NCBI GenBank assembly: GCA_964410325.1
Contig: CAYPFN010000007.1
Location: 1-64,000, forward strand
Direction of reading: 5' to 3'
Source of the DNA: CAAFZY01 sp964410325
Lineage (GTDB): Bacteria; Pseudomonadota; Alphaproteobacteria; RF32; CAG-239
DNA length: 64,000 nucleotides
Below, one piece after another: positions 53,200 through 62,196 of this stretch. The first letter of the stretch is position 1. Every line of letters starts with the position of its first letter. Made by a program: the position numbers and the translations under genes. The notes beneath the pieces were generated by a model that did not search any database, was not told where the DNA came from, and worked only from the letters and a program-made list of their open reading frames with translations.

Positions 53200-53433
53200 T
53201 CACGATTTGTTTTTCTTATTTTTAGGCGGTATGGGATCATAACCGGAACCTCCCCAGGGGTGGCAGCGTAAAATCCGTCGTATGCCAAGATACAAACCTA
53301 TAAAAACACCATGGATTTTTATAGCATCAATCATATATTGCGAACAACTAGGCTGATATCGGCAACATCCTGGAAAAAACGGTGAAATAGCTTTTTGGTA
53401 AAATTTAATAAAATAAATTAAAATACTTTTCAT
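53200..53433 (-). CDS. yidD: Membrane protein insertion efficiency factor YidD
   Basis: 77-residue small membrane-associated protein of the YidD family. Hallmarks: YQKAISPFFPGCCRYQPSCS with the conserved Cys residues, and ILRCHPWGGSGYDPIP. It lies between rnpA and yidC, the usual order. It assists YidC-dependent insertion. A 116-bp gap follows before yidC, with no gene evident. Confidence 0.93.
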   Translation of the reverse strand: MKSILIYFIKFYQKAISPFFPGCCRYQPSCSQYMIDAIKIHGVFIGLYLGIRRILRCHPWGGSGYDPIPPKNKKNKS

Positions 53434-53453
53434 AACTGGTCTGCAAAAATCTT

Positions 53454-53906
53454 TTAAGTTTCGGAATTTTTGGCCGTATAAATAATATCACAGCAAGACT
53501 TATCAGGAGTTTCAAAAGTTTCCGGCAAATTCTCTGGGATTGTTTGATTTTGCGCCTCCAAAAGCATTTTGTTGATCTTTTTTAACGCCCATTTGATATC
53601 TCCTTTTAAGGTTTTAAACTTGCACTCAGCCGTATTGTAACGTCCGATAAGCACATATTCGACATTGGGCAGCGCTAAATCTGGAAAAATTTCCCGTACA
53701 GCGGCGCGGAGGCGACGTTTTGTACGGTTACGGATATGGGCTTTGCCGATTTTTTTAGTGGTCGTATATCCGACTTTAAATGATGTCGGCTTAGTAGATA
53801 AACTTAGAGCCGCTTGGAGAATAACCGTTGACACTACCATACGGATTCCCTGAGCGACTCTCAAAAAATCTCTTCTTTTTTTTAAGACTGAAATTTTTTT
53901 ATGCAT
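53454..53906 (-). CDS. rnpA: Ribonuclease P protein component
   Basis: Protein subunit of RNase P, 150 residues. Basic RNR signature in IGKAHIRNRTKRRLRAAVRE; central FRVGYTTTKKIG-like strand (KVGYTTTKKIG). The C-terminal 35 residues past the usual end are acidic and not conserved in the family. Follows rpmH by 20 bp. Its RNA partner rnpB is encoded in this same window at 61.8 kb. Confidence 0.93.
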   Translation of the reverse strand: MHKKISVLKKRRDFLRVAQGIRMVVSTVILQAALSLSTKPTSFKVGYTTTKKIGKAHIRNRTKRRLRAAVREIFPDLALPNVEYVLIGRYNTAECKFKTLKGDIKWALKKINKMLLEAQNQTIPENLPETFETPDKSCCDIIYTAKNSET

Positions 53907-53926
53907 AACTTAAGCAATATAAGAAC

Positions 53927-54061
53927 TTAAGCAGAAAGTTTTTTACGGCCTCTTAAACGACGAGCTGCTAAAACTTTACGTCCGCCGGCTGTAGCCATAC
54001 GTGCGCGAAAACCATGGCGACGTGCTCTGACAAGCTTGCTTGGTTGATATGTTCTTTTCAT
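53927..54061 (-). CDS. rpmH: Ribosomal protein L34
   Basis: 44 residues, starts MKRTYQPSKLVRARRHGF and ends GRKKLSA; a complete L34 protein, very basic. ATG at 54061. First gene of the minus-strand operon rpmH-rnpA-yidD-yidC-engB. Confidence 0.97.
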   Translation of the reverse strand: MKRTYQPSKLVRARRHGFRARMATAGGRKVLAARRLRGRKKLSA

Positions 54062-54130
54062 TTTTAAATCTCCGGTTAATTATTTAATTATTTAAAGCTT
54101 TTGTTTTAAGCTCTCGGGTTTTTCAAATGC

Positions 54131-54159
54131 CTTATACTAATTTTTTTTCGTAAAGTCAA
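54131..54159 (-). promoter_or_regulatory. Sigma70 promoter of the rpmH operon
   Basis: On the minus strand, TTGACT (54159-54154) and TATAAG (54136-54131) are spaced by exactly 17 bp, about 70 bp upstream of rpmH. Near-consensus, as expected for a ribosomal protein operon. Confidence 0.7.
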
Positions 54160-54190
54160 GTCTTAATATTACAAACAAAATATCTGGAGG

Positions 54191-54220
54191 CAAAAATAAA
54201 GAGGTTGAAATTACAACCTC
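54191..54220 (-). terminator. Terminator after the envZ-like gene
   Basis: GAGGTTG (54201-54207) and CAACCTC (54214-54220) form a 7-bp stem; reading on the minus strand it is followed by TTTATTTTTG. It ends the minus-strand operon pgsA-ompR-envZ. Confidence 0.7.
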
Positions 54221-54252
54221 CTTACCGGAACACATATTTTCGTATGTGGCTG

Positions 54253-55608
54253 TTATAAGGGAATAGAAATGAGTACCCTCAAGCCTCCCATACTGCTGTC
54301 GCCGAGTTCAATTGTGCCTCCATGCGAAGTTATAACATCCTTGGCAATCGATAATCCCAAGCCGACACCGCCAGTTTCTTTATTACGCGAGCCTTCAATT
54401 CGATAAAACGCTTTAAAAACATCTTCGCGCTTATCAGGCGGAATTCCTGGCCCGTCATCTTCAACCGCGATTTCCATTTTTTTGCTGTTGCTCTCCAAGC
54501 TGACAGCTACAGTTTTGCCATAATAAAACGCGTTGGAGATAACATTGGTAATTGCCCGTTTTAAAGCTTGTTCGCGTCCCTGAATAGCACTGACTTGATC
54601 ATTGGTGGAATAGCGTATCATGGTTTTTGAATTGCGGAATTTGTTTAAGATGCTTAAAATCATTTCGTTCATGTCAACAAATGTGTTTGGTTCGCCACCT
54701 TCACCGCTAACAAACGAAAGGTACCCGTCAAGCATTTTTTCCATTTCGGAGATATCTTCAACAAACCCTTTGTTCTCTTCGCTTTTTGGCAGCATAGCAA
54801 GCTGAAGTTTCATACGTGTTAAAGGCGTTCGCAAATCATGAGAAACCCCAGCTAACATTTGCGTGCGTTCAGAAATCTGCCGGTTAATGCGTTCTTTCAT
54901 TTTTGTGAAAGCAATGCCCGCTTTGCGGACCTCAGAAGAACCATAAGGTTTAAAAGGCGTATCAATTCCCTTGCCGAAATCTTCCGCCGCTTCAGCCAGC
55001 TGTTTGATGGAACGTGCCTGCACCCGTAAAAACAATGCCGACACCACAAATAACAGTAAAGATGTGCCAACCATCCAGGCAATAAATCCAAATACGGAAG
55101 TGCTGAAAATATTTTTTGTAGATGCGACAAAGCGGAACAACCCTTCTTTAGTGTCAATCAATGTAATCAAAACGGAGCGTTCGTCCATTAAATAGGTTGA
55201 TGTAACGGCATCTGGAAAATCGTGTTGCAGCGAATTTTCAAAAAAACCGGTGACCATTTTATTGTTTCGGGAAGTTCGATTCATTTCCAAATACTTGGTG
55301 TCATTGTCAAAATATTCAACTTCAAGATGATAATTTTTTCGTGCCAGTTCCTGAATTTCCGCAAATTTATCTGGATTATTTTCCGTCAGTTGAACAACAA
55401 AAGCCATATTAGCGCTCAAGTTATCAGATAATCTGCGACCAACTTTTCCCCAACTGCCACTAAAATAAGCGATAACAGATACTACTTGCACGATGATCAG
55501 AGGAATAAAAATAAGCAACATCGTCCTGAAAAAAAGCGTTTTCGGCAGCAGCTTCAACTTCAGGAAACGCATAATGTTTTCAATTTTTTCTGGATAATTG
55601 ATATGCAT
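54253..55608 (-). CDS. EnvZ-type sensor histidine kinase
   Basis: 451 residues, membrane-bound. Two membrane helices (about 28-48 and 168-190) enclose a periplasmic sensor of about 115 residues; a HAMP region follows. The H box is AGVSHDLRTPLTRMKLQL (His near 256), N box AITNVISNAFYYG, G1 VEDDGPGIPPDK and G2 GVGLGLSIAKDV. ATG 55608 has AAAGGAG upstream. It lies 12 bp after the ompR-like regulator, so they form a pair. The stimulus is not apparent. Confidence 0.85.
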   Translation of the reverse strand: MHINYPEKIENIMRFLKLKLLPKTLFFRTMLLIFIPLIIVQVVSVIAYFSGSWGKVGRRLSDNLSANMAFVVQLTENNPDKFAEIQELARKNYHLEVEYFDNDTKYLEMNRTSRNNKMVTGFFENSLQHDFPDAVTSTYLMDERSVLITLIDTKEGLFRFVASTKNIFSTSVFGFIAWMVGTSLLLFVVSALFLRVQARSIKQLAEAAEDFGKGIDTPFKPYGSSEVRKAGIAFTKMKERINRQISERTQMLAGVSHDLRTPLTRMKLQLAMLPKSEENKGFVEDISEMEKMLDGYLSFVSGEGGEPNTFVDMNEMILSILNKFRNSKTMIRYSTNDQVSAIQGREQALKRAITNVISNAFYYGKTVAVSLESNSKKMEIAVEDDGPGIPPDKREDVFKAFYRIEGSRNKETGGVGLGLSIAKDVITSHGGTIELGDSSMGGLRVLISIPL

Positions 55609-55620
55609 TAAAATTCTCCT

Positions 55621-56313
55621 TTACGATTCCGCTAAAAGCATATACCCTTTACCGCGGACAGTTTGCAAGTAACGCGGATTTTTTGAATCCTTTTCAATTT
55701 TTTTACGGAGCCGCGTAATTTGAACATCAATTGAACGCGGACTTTGACCAGCACCTAAAGCGTCAGCCAGTTTTTCTCTGGTATAAATTTGTCCCGGATT
55801 TTGCCCGAGAATATTTAACAGAGCTTGTTCCACAGGCGTGATATGGATAATTTCGCCTTGTTTGGATATGAGTTCCTTTTTTATGACATCATAAAAACAA
55901 AGTCCGAGATTAAGCGGAGATAAGGCGTTATGATGCTTTTCCGGCGTTCGTTTCAAAATATTACGGATACGCAAAATAAGTTCTTTAGGCTCAAAAGGTT
56001 TAGGCAGATAATCATCAGCACCGTTTTCCAAACCGTTAATCCGATCAGACGTTTCCCCCATAGCGGTTAACATAATAACCGGCACGTTATCTTCGCGCCG
56101 GAGTTCTTTTAAAAAATCAATACCGCTTTCGCCAGGCATCATAACATCAACAATCAACAAATCAAATTTGTATTGTTTTAACAGCGTTTTTGCTTCCGGC
56201 GCGTCTTTTGCCGAAGAAACGGCAAAACCATGTTCGCGCAGAAACCTTTGTAACAAACTGCGCAATCGTGTGTCATCATCGACAACAAGTATATGAGCGG
56301 TATTTTTTTCCAT
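55621..56313 (-). CDS. ompR: OmpR-family response regulator
   Basis: 230 residues. Receiver domain with acidic pocket DDD (12-14), phosphoacceptor Asp56 (LLIVDVMMPGESG) and Lys in YLPKPFEP; then winged-helix domain with VEQALLNILGQNPGQIYTRE and SIDVQITRLRKKIEKD. Pairs with the downstream kinase. Lies 8 bp after pgsA on the same strand. The C-terminal YLQTVRGKGYML is typical of the OmpR/PhoB family. Confidence 0.9.
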   Translation of the reverse strand: MEKNTAHILVVDDDTRLRSLLQRFLREHGFAVSSAKDAPEAKTLLKQYKFDLLIVDVMMPGESGIDFLKELRREDNVPVIMLTAMGETSDRINGLENGADDYLPKPFEPKELILRIRNILKRTPEKHHNALSPLNLGLCFYDVIKKELISKQGEIIHITPVEQALLNILGQNPGQIYTREKLADALGAGQSPRSIDVQITRLRKKIEKDSKNPRYLQTVRGKGYMLLAES

Positions 56314-56321
56314 AATTAATG

Positions 56322-57047
56322 CTATTTTTTTGTTTTAGATGTTGTTCTGGTTTTTTTTACCGTTGTTTTTTTATTGGTGGATTTTTTTGCCACTAGCTTT
56401 TTACTGCTGTTCTTTTGAGCAGGCATCGCTTTGGTCCGTGTTTTGGCAACAGTTTTTTTCACCACGATTTTTGCCTCGACGGTTTTAGCTTTTTCAATTG
56501 AGCGAATATAATTAAGGCTTTTTTGGAAATACTGATAGCCAGTAATAAAGGTTAAAGCCGCAGCAATCCAGAGTAAAAACTCACCAATATAGGACCATAT
56601 CCAAAGTCCGTGAAACAGTATCATGGACAAAGAGGTCATTTGAAAACCAGTTTTCCATTTTGCCATCCTGGTAACCGGTAGGCCGACATTAACTTCACGT
56701 AAAAATTCTCTTAAACCGGAAACCAAAATTTCACGGCATAAAATAATAAAAGCCGGAATATAGCTCAAATCACTCCAAACCATACCGGGCTTGGCTAAAA
56801 TTACAACCAAGGCGGAAGCAACCAAGAGTTTATCGGCAATTGGATCAAGCAGACGCCCCAAAGCAGAAGTTTCATTGCGGCACCGTGCCAGATAGCCGTC
56901 AAAATAATCGGTTACGGCCGCCACGACAAATAATACGGCGACAAACATTGTCCAAATAAAAGACTGGATATACAAAGACAAGAAAATAACCGGAATAACA
57001 ACAATTCTGGATATCGTCAAAAGATTAGGCAGATTATACACGTTCAA
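56322..57047 (-). CDS. pgsA: CDP-diacylglycerol-glycerol-3-phosphate phosphatidyltransferase
   Basis: Makes phosphatidylglycerophosphate in the inner membrane. The CDP-alcohol phosphotransferase motif is complete: DYFDGYLARCR ... LGRLLDPIADK. About 185 residues form the enzyme. The C-terminal 55 residues are a Lys/Thr/Ala-rich basic tail (KTVAKTRTKAMPAQKNSSKK and beyond), not part of the family and reminiscent of histone H1-like or ribosome-associated tails. Gene lies between uvrC and the ompR-like gene. Confidence 0.9.
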   Translation of the reverse strand: MNVYNLPNLLTISRIVVIPVIFLSLYIQSFIWTMFVAVLFVVAAVTDYFDGYLARCRNETSALGRLLDPIADKLLVASALVVILAKPGMVWSDLSYIPAFIILCREILVSGLREFLREVNVGLPVTRMAKWKTGFQMTSLSMILFHGLWIWSYIGEFLLWIAAALTFITGYQYFQKSLNYIRSIEKAKTVEAKIVVKKTVAKTRTKAMPAQKNSSKKLVAKKSTNKKTTVKKTRTTSKTKK

Positions 57048-57107
57048 TCCCTTTCTTAAAAAAGATAAATAATTTCATAAAAACAAATGTATCATAATGC
57101 AAAAAAA

Positions 57108-58913
57108 TTATTTATGAAAGAAATTATATATTTTTTCAGCTGTTTTTTTACTAATTCCAGAAACTTTCGTCAATTCGGCGACATTTGCTTGTGCTACAGC
57201 CTCGGCTGAACCGAAATGGTTTAACAAATCGCGTTTGCGGTTTACGCCTATTCCCTCAATTTCATCAACGCGCGATTTATAAATGGATTTTGCCCGTTTT
57301 TTACGATGTGTGCCGATAGCAAAACGATGTGCCTCATCGCGAATATTCTGCATATAGAATGCCACTGGCGACCGGTAAGGTAAAGAAAAACTTTCTTTTC
57401 CCATAATATGGTAAAATTCTTTGCCAGCATTACGTTCCGGTCCTTTAGAGATAGCAATGATGGTAATGCCGGTTAAGTCATACGCGGACAACGCCTGATG
57501 CACGGCATGCAATTGCCCTGGTCCGCCATCAAGCAAGATAACATCCGGCTTATTTTCAGGCATCATTTTATCAAATCGGCGAGTTAAAACTTCTTTCATC
57601 ATGGCAAAATCGTCATTAGTAATATCAGGGTTTTTAATATTAAATGTCCGGTATGATTTTTTATCAAAGCCATTCGGTGTTGCGACAATCATAGCGCCGA
57701 CGGCATAACTGCCCTGAATATGTGAATTGTCATAAACCTCAATCCGCTGTGGCACTTTTTCCAATCCAAAAAACTTTTGCATTTCTTTCAGATTGTTTTT
57801 AATGGAAGCTTCCTCAGCAATTTTGCGTTCCAAAGCAGCCGAGGCATTAGCTTTGGCATTTTCAATCAGCTTGGCTTTAACCCCGCGTGAATAATTAAAA
57901 ATTTTAACTCCAAGAGCCTCTTCCAAAAAAGTTTTATTTTCCAAATCTTCCGAAATATAAATTTCTTTTGGGGGAATATGCGAGGCATAAAATTCGCTGA
58001 TAAACGCCTCTAAAATTTCATAATCGGTTGCTTCCTCAGCCTGTTGGGGAAAATAAGGCACATTGCCGCAGTTTTGTCCGCCGCGGACAATAAACAGCTG
58101 AATACAAACCAGGTTTTCTTTGCGGGCAAGCGCAATTATATCTACTGATTTTAAGCCGGAATATTCCACCACATTACCAGTTTGGATGGAAGTTAAAGCT
58201 CTAATTCTGTCCCGCAAGACGGCAGCCGTTTCAAAATCCATATGTTCGCTGGCTTTTTGCATTTTAAGCGAAAGCTCATCCTGAATTTTAGTGTTTTTTC
58301 CTTCCAGAAAATCAATGACTTCATTGACGAGCTTGCGGTAATCTTCCTTACTGATTTTTTGCATGCATGGCGCTGAACAACGCTTAATTTGATATAAAAG
58401 GCAGGGGCGTTGGCGGTTTTTAAAATCACTATCGCGGCAGGAGCGCAGTAAAAAGGCTTTTTGGATAATATCCATTACGTTATTGACGGCACTAGCGCTG
58501 ACAAACGGTCCGAAATATCGATACTTACCGTTGCGTTTGCCTCGCTGCTTGCGCAATGCTGGATAATCATCTGTCGGATTAATCATCAGATGCGGAAAGG
58601 TTTTATCGTCTTTAAGCAAAATATTAAATCGCGGAGAAAAGCGCTTGATTAATTCATTTTCCAGCAATAGCGCTTTAGCCTCATTCTCAACAATGATAAA
58701 CTCCATACGTTCCACTTCAGCAACCATCCGCTTCAACCGTGTTGGCAGCTTGTCAAATTTAGTGTAAGCAACGATTCTTTTTTTTATATTTTTAGCTTTA
58801 CCGACATACAAAACTTCGTCCGCGGCGCTTATCATACGATAAACGCCCGGTTTTTCCGGCGCAATTTTAACGTTATGTTTTAAGACTTCCAGTCCGTATT
58901 TAATGTCTGCCAT
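57108..58913 (-). CDS. uvrC: Excinuclease ABC subunit C
   Basis: Dual endonuclease of nucleotide excision repair, 601 residues. GIY-YIG domain (residues 22-100; KPGVYRMISAADEVLYVGKA), Cys-rich region (CRDSDFKNRQRPCLLYQIKR), UVR motif (about 200-235), RNase H-like 5' nuclease (RIEVYDNSHIQGSYAVGAM, ILLDGGPGQL) and C-terminal helix-hairpin-helix pair (IEGIGVNRKRDLLNHFGS). Complete. Neighbour pgsA follows, the usual alphaproteobacterial pair. Confidence 0.95.
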   Translation of the reverse strand: MADIKYGLEVLKHNVKIAPEKPGVYRMISAADEVLYVGKAKNIKKRIVAYTKFDKLPTRLKRMVAEVERMEFIIVENEAKALLLENELIKRFSPRFNILLKDDKTFPHLMINPTDDYPALRKQRGKRNGKYRYFGPFVSASAVNNVMDIIQKAFLLRSCRDSDFKNRQRPCLLYQIKRCSAPCMQKISKEDYRKLVNEVIDFLEGKNTKIQDELSLKMQKASEHMDFETAAVLRDRIRALTSIQTGNVVEYSGLKSVDIIALARKENLVCIQLFIVRGGQNCGNVPYFPQQAEEATDYEILEAFISEFYASHIPPKEIYISEDLENKTFLEEALGVKIFNYSRGVKAKLIENAKANASAALERKIAEEASIKNNLKEMQKFFGLEKVPQRIEVYDNSHIQGSYAVGAMIVATPNGFDKKSYRTFNIKNPDITNDDFAMMKEVLTRRFDKMMPENKPDVILLDGGPGQLHAVHQALSAYDLTGITIIAISKGPERNAGKEFYHIMGKESFSLPYRSPVAFYMQNIRDEAHRFAIGTHRKKRAKSIYKSRVDEIEGIGVNRKRDLLNHFGSAEAVAQANVAELTKVSGISKKTAEKIYNFFHK

Positions 58914-59047
58914 ATTTCCCTCTTAACCGCCAATATATAGCTGATTTTTGAAAAAAGAAACAGCATTTTAAAAGACTATTAAAAAAACGCCGTAAGTATT
59001 TCAAAAGAAGAAGTAAGCTGACGTTAAAAAGTTTGTTTTCTAAATTG

Positions 59048-59500
59048 TTACCTTGCCTGCATCTCAATGGTTTTCATAATAGCATCGTAATTTTCTTTTA
59101 ATTCCTTTTGCTGGTTTTTAATGTCTTGTTCAAGCTGTGTAAAGCCCGGCAATGCATTATAATCAACTTCTTCTTCCATACCTCCGAAAGATATGGCCAA
59201 CACAAATAACATGCTGAGAACAAATGAAAGAACCAGCATCAAAAAATGCCCGACCATGGTTTGAAGGGTTGCTTTCCAATCAGTATCATAGCTGTTTTGC
59301 ATAAAAGTGCGTTTAAAAAAATACACATATAAGCCGGCAATCAGAAACATTAAAAAATACAAATGATAGTTGGTGTAAAGGGCGTGCAATTGCTCATCAT
59401 CCAAAGTTCCCATGGCAACAAATCCAAATAAAATGCCCAAAAGCACCATCGGATTATAAATCAATCCCAAATTAAAAAGTGCCCAAATACCTTTTATCAT
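59048..59500 (-). CDS. Membrane protein of unknown function
   Basis: 150 residues with three to four membrane helices: about 5-30 (GLIYNPMVLLGILFGFVAMG), 45-60 (LYFLMFLIAGLYVYFF) and 85-108 (FLMLVLSFVLSMLFVLAISF). A short acidic segment and a C-terminal amphipathic helix (QDIKNQQKELKENYDAIMK) follow. No family recognised. It lies between glmM and uvrC on the same strand. An open 134-bp gap separates it from uvrC. Confidence 0.7.
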   Translation of the reverse strand: MIKGIWALFNLGLIYNPMVLLGILFGFVAMGTLDDEQLHALYTNYHLYFLMFLIAGLYVYFFKRTFMQNSYDTDWKATLQTMVGHFLMLVLSFVLSMLFVLAISFGGMEEEVDYNALPGFTQLEQDIKNQQKELKENYDAIMKTIEMQAR

Positions 59501-59560
59501 TTTATAAAACCTTTTATGAAAATCTCACTAAAACAAACAATAGATTTTTTTGAGTAAATA

Positions 59561-60907
59561 TTAGCAGTATTTCTCAATTTCGGTAACGATTATATTGCTT
59601 AATGATTTCACAAGGGTAGCATCTTCACCTTCCACCCGGACTTTGATGACTGGTTCAGTGCCAGATTTGCGGACGATTACGGAACCTTGGCCGCAAATTT
59701 TTTGTTTCGCATCCTCAATAGTATTTTGAACAATAGAACTATCCATGGCAACAGCAATTTCTTCGGCGGATTTAAATCGGATGCTTGTAATTTTGCACGG
59801 ACAGTTTTCAAACAGCGGAAAAATTTCGCTCATTTTTTTGCCACTTTTTATCAAGCCGTGAGAAATAACCAGCGCCGTCAGTAAGGCATCGCCGGTTTTG
59901 GCATAGTCTGCAAGCACCATATGTCCAGATTCTTCGCCACCGACATTGGTTCCAGTTTCGCGCATTTTTTCAATCACGTACCGTTCGCCAACAGCGCTAC
60001 GATAATAATTTATGCCTAAAGAATGAAGATATTTTTCCAATCCCAAATTAGACCAAATTGTTGCCACAACAGCATTGTTTTTAAGAAGTCCCTCTTTTTT
60101 AAAGTAAGTAGCAAGATAGGCAATAATTTGATCGCCGTCAATTCGTTTGCCCTTTTCATCACAAATGATAATCCGATCACCGTCGCCGTCAACGGCAATA
60201 CCGATATGGGCATTGCTTTCCCGGACAACTTTTTGCAGATTTTCCGTATGCTGTGAACCACAGTTCATGTTAATGTTGCGTCCGTCCGGCGAGGCCGAAA
60301 GGGTAATAATGCCGGCACTCAAATCTTTGAAAATCTGCGGCATGATTTTAGAAAAGGCCCCATTGGCGCAGTCTAAAACAACTCTTAATCCTTTCAAAGC
60401 GTTAAAATCTGGTACAATTTTACGGGCATTCTCCATATACGCAGCAATGCTTTTATTATCTTCAAAAATCCGGCCGATGGTATTTTTGTCATGCTCAAAA
60501 GTTTCATCAGCGTTTAATAATTTTTCAATTTTGGCGGTTTCCTCATCGGAAAATTTATCGCCAGTGGCATTTATCAGTTTAATGCCGTTATCATAATAAG
60601 GGTTATGAGAAGCTGTAATCATTACAGCCATATCTACCTTGAGATTTTCCACCTGCGCTGTCAAAAGAGGAGTCGGTACTACGCCAAGTTTAACAACATC
60701 AATTCCCATGGAGGTAAACCCAGCGATTAAAGCGGATTCCAACATATCGCCGGACAGGCGAGTGTCTTTAGCAATGGCAGCACGTTTTTGCTTGATACAG
60801 ACAAGCTTTCCCAACGTTTGCGCCAGCCGAAAGGCAAACTCTGCAGTCATCGGAAATTCATTAGCTATGCCACGCACGCCATCGGTACCGAAAAGTTTAT
60901 TTTTCAT
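59561..60907 (-). CDS. glmM: Phosphoglucosamine mutase
   Basis: Converts glucosamine-6-P to glucosamine-1-P for peptidoglycan and lipopolysaccharide, about 448 residues. Start ATG 60907 (MKNKLFGTDGVRG) with GGAGG upstream; a further upstream Met is less likely. The phosphoserine loop is VMITASHNPYYDNG; metal-binding loop is AVDGDGDRIIICDEKG; sugar loop GGEESGHMVL; phosphate loop VRKSGTEPVIKVRVE. All four catalytic regions present. With lpxC downstream in the window it feeds envelope synthesis. Confidence 0.95.
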   Translation of the reverse strand: MKNKLFGTDGVRGIANEFPMTAEFAFRLAQTLGKLVCIKQKRAAIAKDTRLSGDMLESALIAGFTSMGIDVVKLGVVPTPLLTAQVENLKVDMAVMITASHNPYYDNGIKLINATGDKFSDEETAKIEKLLNADETFEHDKNTIGRIFEDNKSIAAYMENARKIVPDFNALKGLRVVLDCANGAFSKIMPQIFKDLSAGIITLSASPDGRNINMNCGSQHTENLQKVVRESNAHIGIAVDGDGDRIIICDEKGKRIDGDQIIAYLATYFKKEGLLKNNAVVATIWSNLGLEKYLHSLGINYYRSAVGERYVIEKMRETGTNVGGEESGHMVLADYAKTGDALLTALVISHGLIKSGKKMSEIFPLFENCPCKITSIRFKSAEEIAVAMDSSIVQNTIEDAKQKICGQGSVIVRKSGTEPVIKVRVEGEDATLVKSLSNIIVTEIEKYC

Positions 60908-60989
60908 TAAAACCTCCATGAATCAAAACAACGCCTGAATCTTACCGCTTGTCTGACAAAAGACAAGTATAAAACAGCATTACCGCACA

Positions 60990-61021
60990 AAAAAGAGAGC
61001 TTTATTAAAAAAGCCCTCTTT
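60990..61021 (-). terminator. Terminator of the outer-membrane protein gene
   Basis: On the minus strand AAAGAGGGCTTT pairs with AAAGCTCTCTTT, with one mismatch, followed by a T run. It lies 17 bp after the stop of the porin-like gene at 61038. Confidence 0.75.
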
Positions 61022-61037
61022 ACCTTCAACATAAAAA

Positions 61038-61643
61038 CTAGAATACGTAACGTACGCCAGCATAAATTTCCTGAGCATCAACATCAGAATGTTTAATGCT
61101 GCCCATATCATAATAACGATAACCAGCATCAACATTGAAACGATTCGTCACTTTCAAAGATAAACCGGCGCCGAGTGACCAAGTAAAGTTCAACGGCTTA
61201 TAGTTGCCGTTGGAGATATCAGATTGTCCACTCCGTTTATCATAAGCGTTGAATTTTAATTGTGTTAAACCAACGCCGGCATTAACATACGGCGTCCACC
61301 AATTATATGGCAGGAAGTCATAATAAACATTCAGCATATAAGAATAGGTTTTGAATTTCTCTGCATAAGAAAGATCATCACCTTCAGCATAATCGCGCCA
61401 GACATATTCTAATTCGCCACGCCAATGCTGATAGCGATAACCGATAGCACCGCTGATCATCAAGAGGTTGTCGTCAAAATCTATAGACCCTGTAAACAAG
61501 ATGTTACCTGGATCATCCTCAACATCATGTTGAACCACGCCTCCGCGCAAGGCAAGATACCAACCGTCGCACTCAGCCTGAGCCGGTAAGGCAAAGGCGG
61601 CAATTATCGCTATGGAAGAAGCTGTCATCAGCAGTTTTTTCAT
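61038..61643 (-). CDS. Outer-membrane beta-barrel protein
   Basis: 201 residues. A signal peptide (MKKLLMTASSIAIIAAFALP, cut after AQA) precedes a sequence of alternating amphipathic strands rich in Tyr and Gly, ending in the C-terminal Phe signal (IYAGVRYVF). Resembles the OmpA/Omp25-like porin family (residues such as RYQHWRGELEYVWRDY). Function is structural or pore-forming; specific role unknown. Own promoter and terminator, so probably a single-gene transcript, likely abundant. Confidence 0.85.
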   Translation of the reverse strand: MKKLLMTASSIAIIAAFALPAQAECDGWYLALRGGVVQHDVEDDPGNILFTGSIDFDDNLLMISGAIGYRYQHWRGELEYVWRDYAEGDDLSYAEKFKTYSYMLNVYYDFLPYNWWTPYVNAGVGLTQLKFNAYDKRSGQSDISNGNYKPLNFTWSLGAGLSLKVTNRFNVDAGYRYYDMGSIKHSDVDAQEIYAGVRYVF

Positions 61644-61774
61644 ATATTTACACTCCTCAAAAGTTAGTCTTTGGTAATTACATCAAAACGGAAATAAATT
61701 AAAATATATTTAAGATTATGCAAAAACTTTTAAAAAACATTGCTTTTGATTTTAATTGTGTATAGTTTAACAAA

Positions 61775-62172
61775 GGGTGGCCGGATAGCCGCGCTGCGGA
61801 ATGGAAGATCCGCGGGTGAGGAAAGTCCGGGCTTCATGGAAACTGGATACCGGATAACGTCCGGCTGGAGAGATCCAAGGGAAAGCGCCACAGAAAATTA
61901 CCGCCTGGCGGCATGCCAGGTAAGGGTGAAAAGGAGGGGTAAGAGCCCACCGCTGGCATAGCAATATGGCAGGTCTTAGGCAAGCCCTATCCGATGTAAG
62001 ACCAAATTAGGATTTATCAGAAGCTTGCTTCTGACGAGGGGTTTCCACCTTGTCCAAGGGTAGGTCGCAAAAACAGGCCAGCAACGGTGTGTTAAGATGA
62101 ATGGCTATCGCTGCAACCTTTGTTTTTATGCAAAGCAATTGCAGGCACAGAACCCGGCTTACAGGCCACCAG
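61775..62172 (+). ncRNA. rnpB: RNase P RNA (type A)
   Basis: The conserved regions are visible: GAGGAAAGTCCGGGC at 61818-61832 (CR I), GGGTGAAAAGGAGGGGTAAG at 61923-61942, and the 3' AGAACCCGGCTTA at 62149-62161 (CR V). The P1 arms GGTGGCC (61776-61782) and GGCCACC (62164-62170) define the ends within a few bases. TATAGT at 61761-61766 fits a -10 element. It lies immediately upstream of lpxC, whose ATG is 25 bp after its 3' end. Confidence 0.95.
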
Positions 62173-62196
62173 TTTTTGATTAAAGAAAGGCAGGAT

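Noticed and set aside
53067..53288. Minus-strand 73-residue frame between yidD and yidC
   Set aside because: It overlaps yidD in another frame and its composition and lack of RBS suggest a shadow frame.
62101..62196. N-terminal extension of LpxC
   Set aside because: These codons lie in the conserved 3' part of rnpB; the family start is at 62197 with an RBS.
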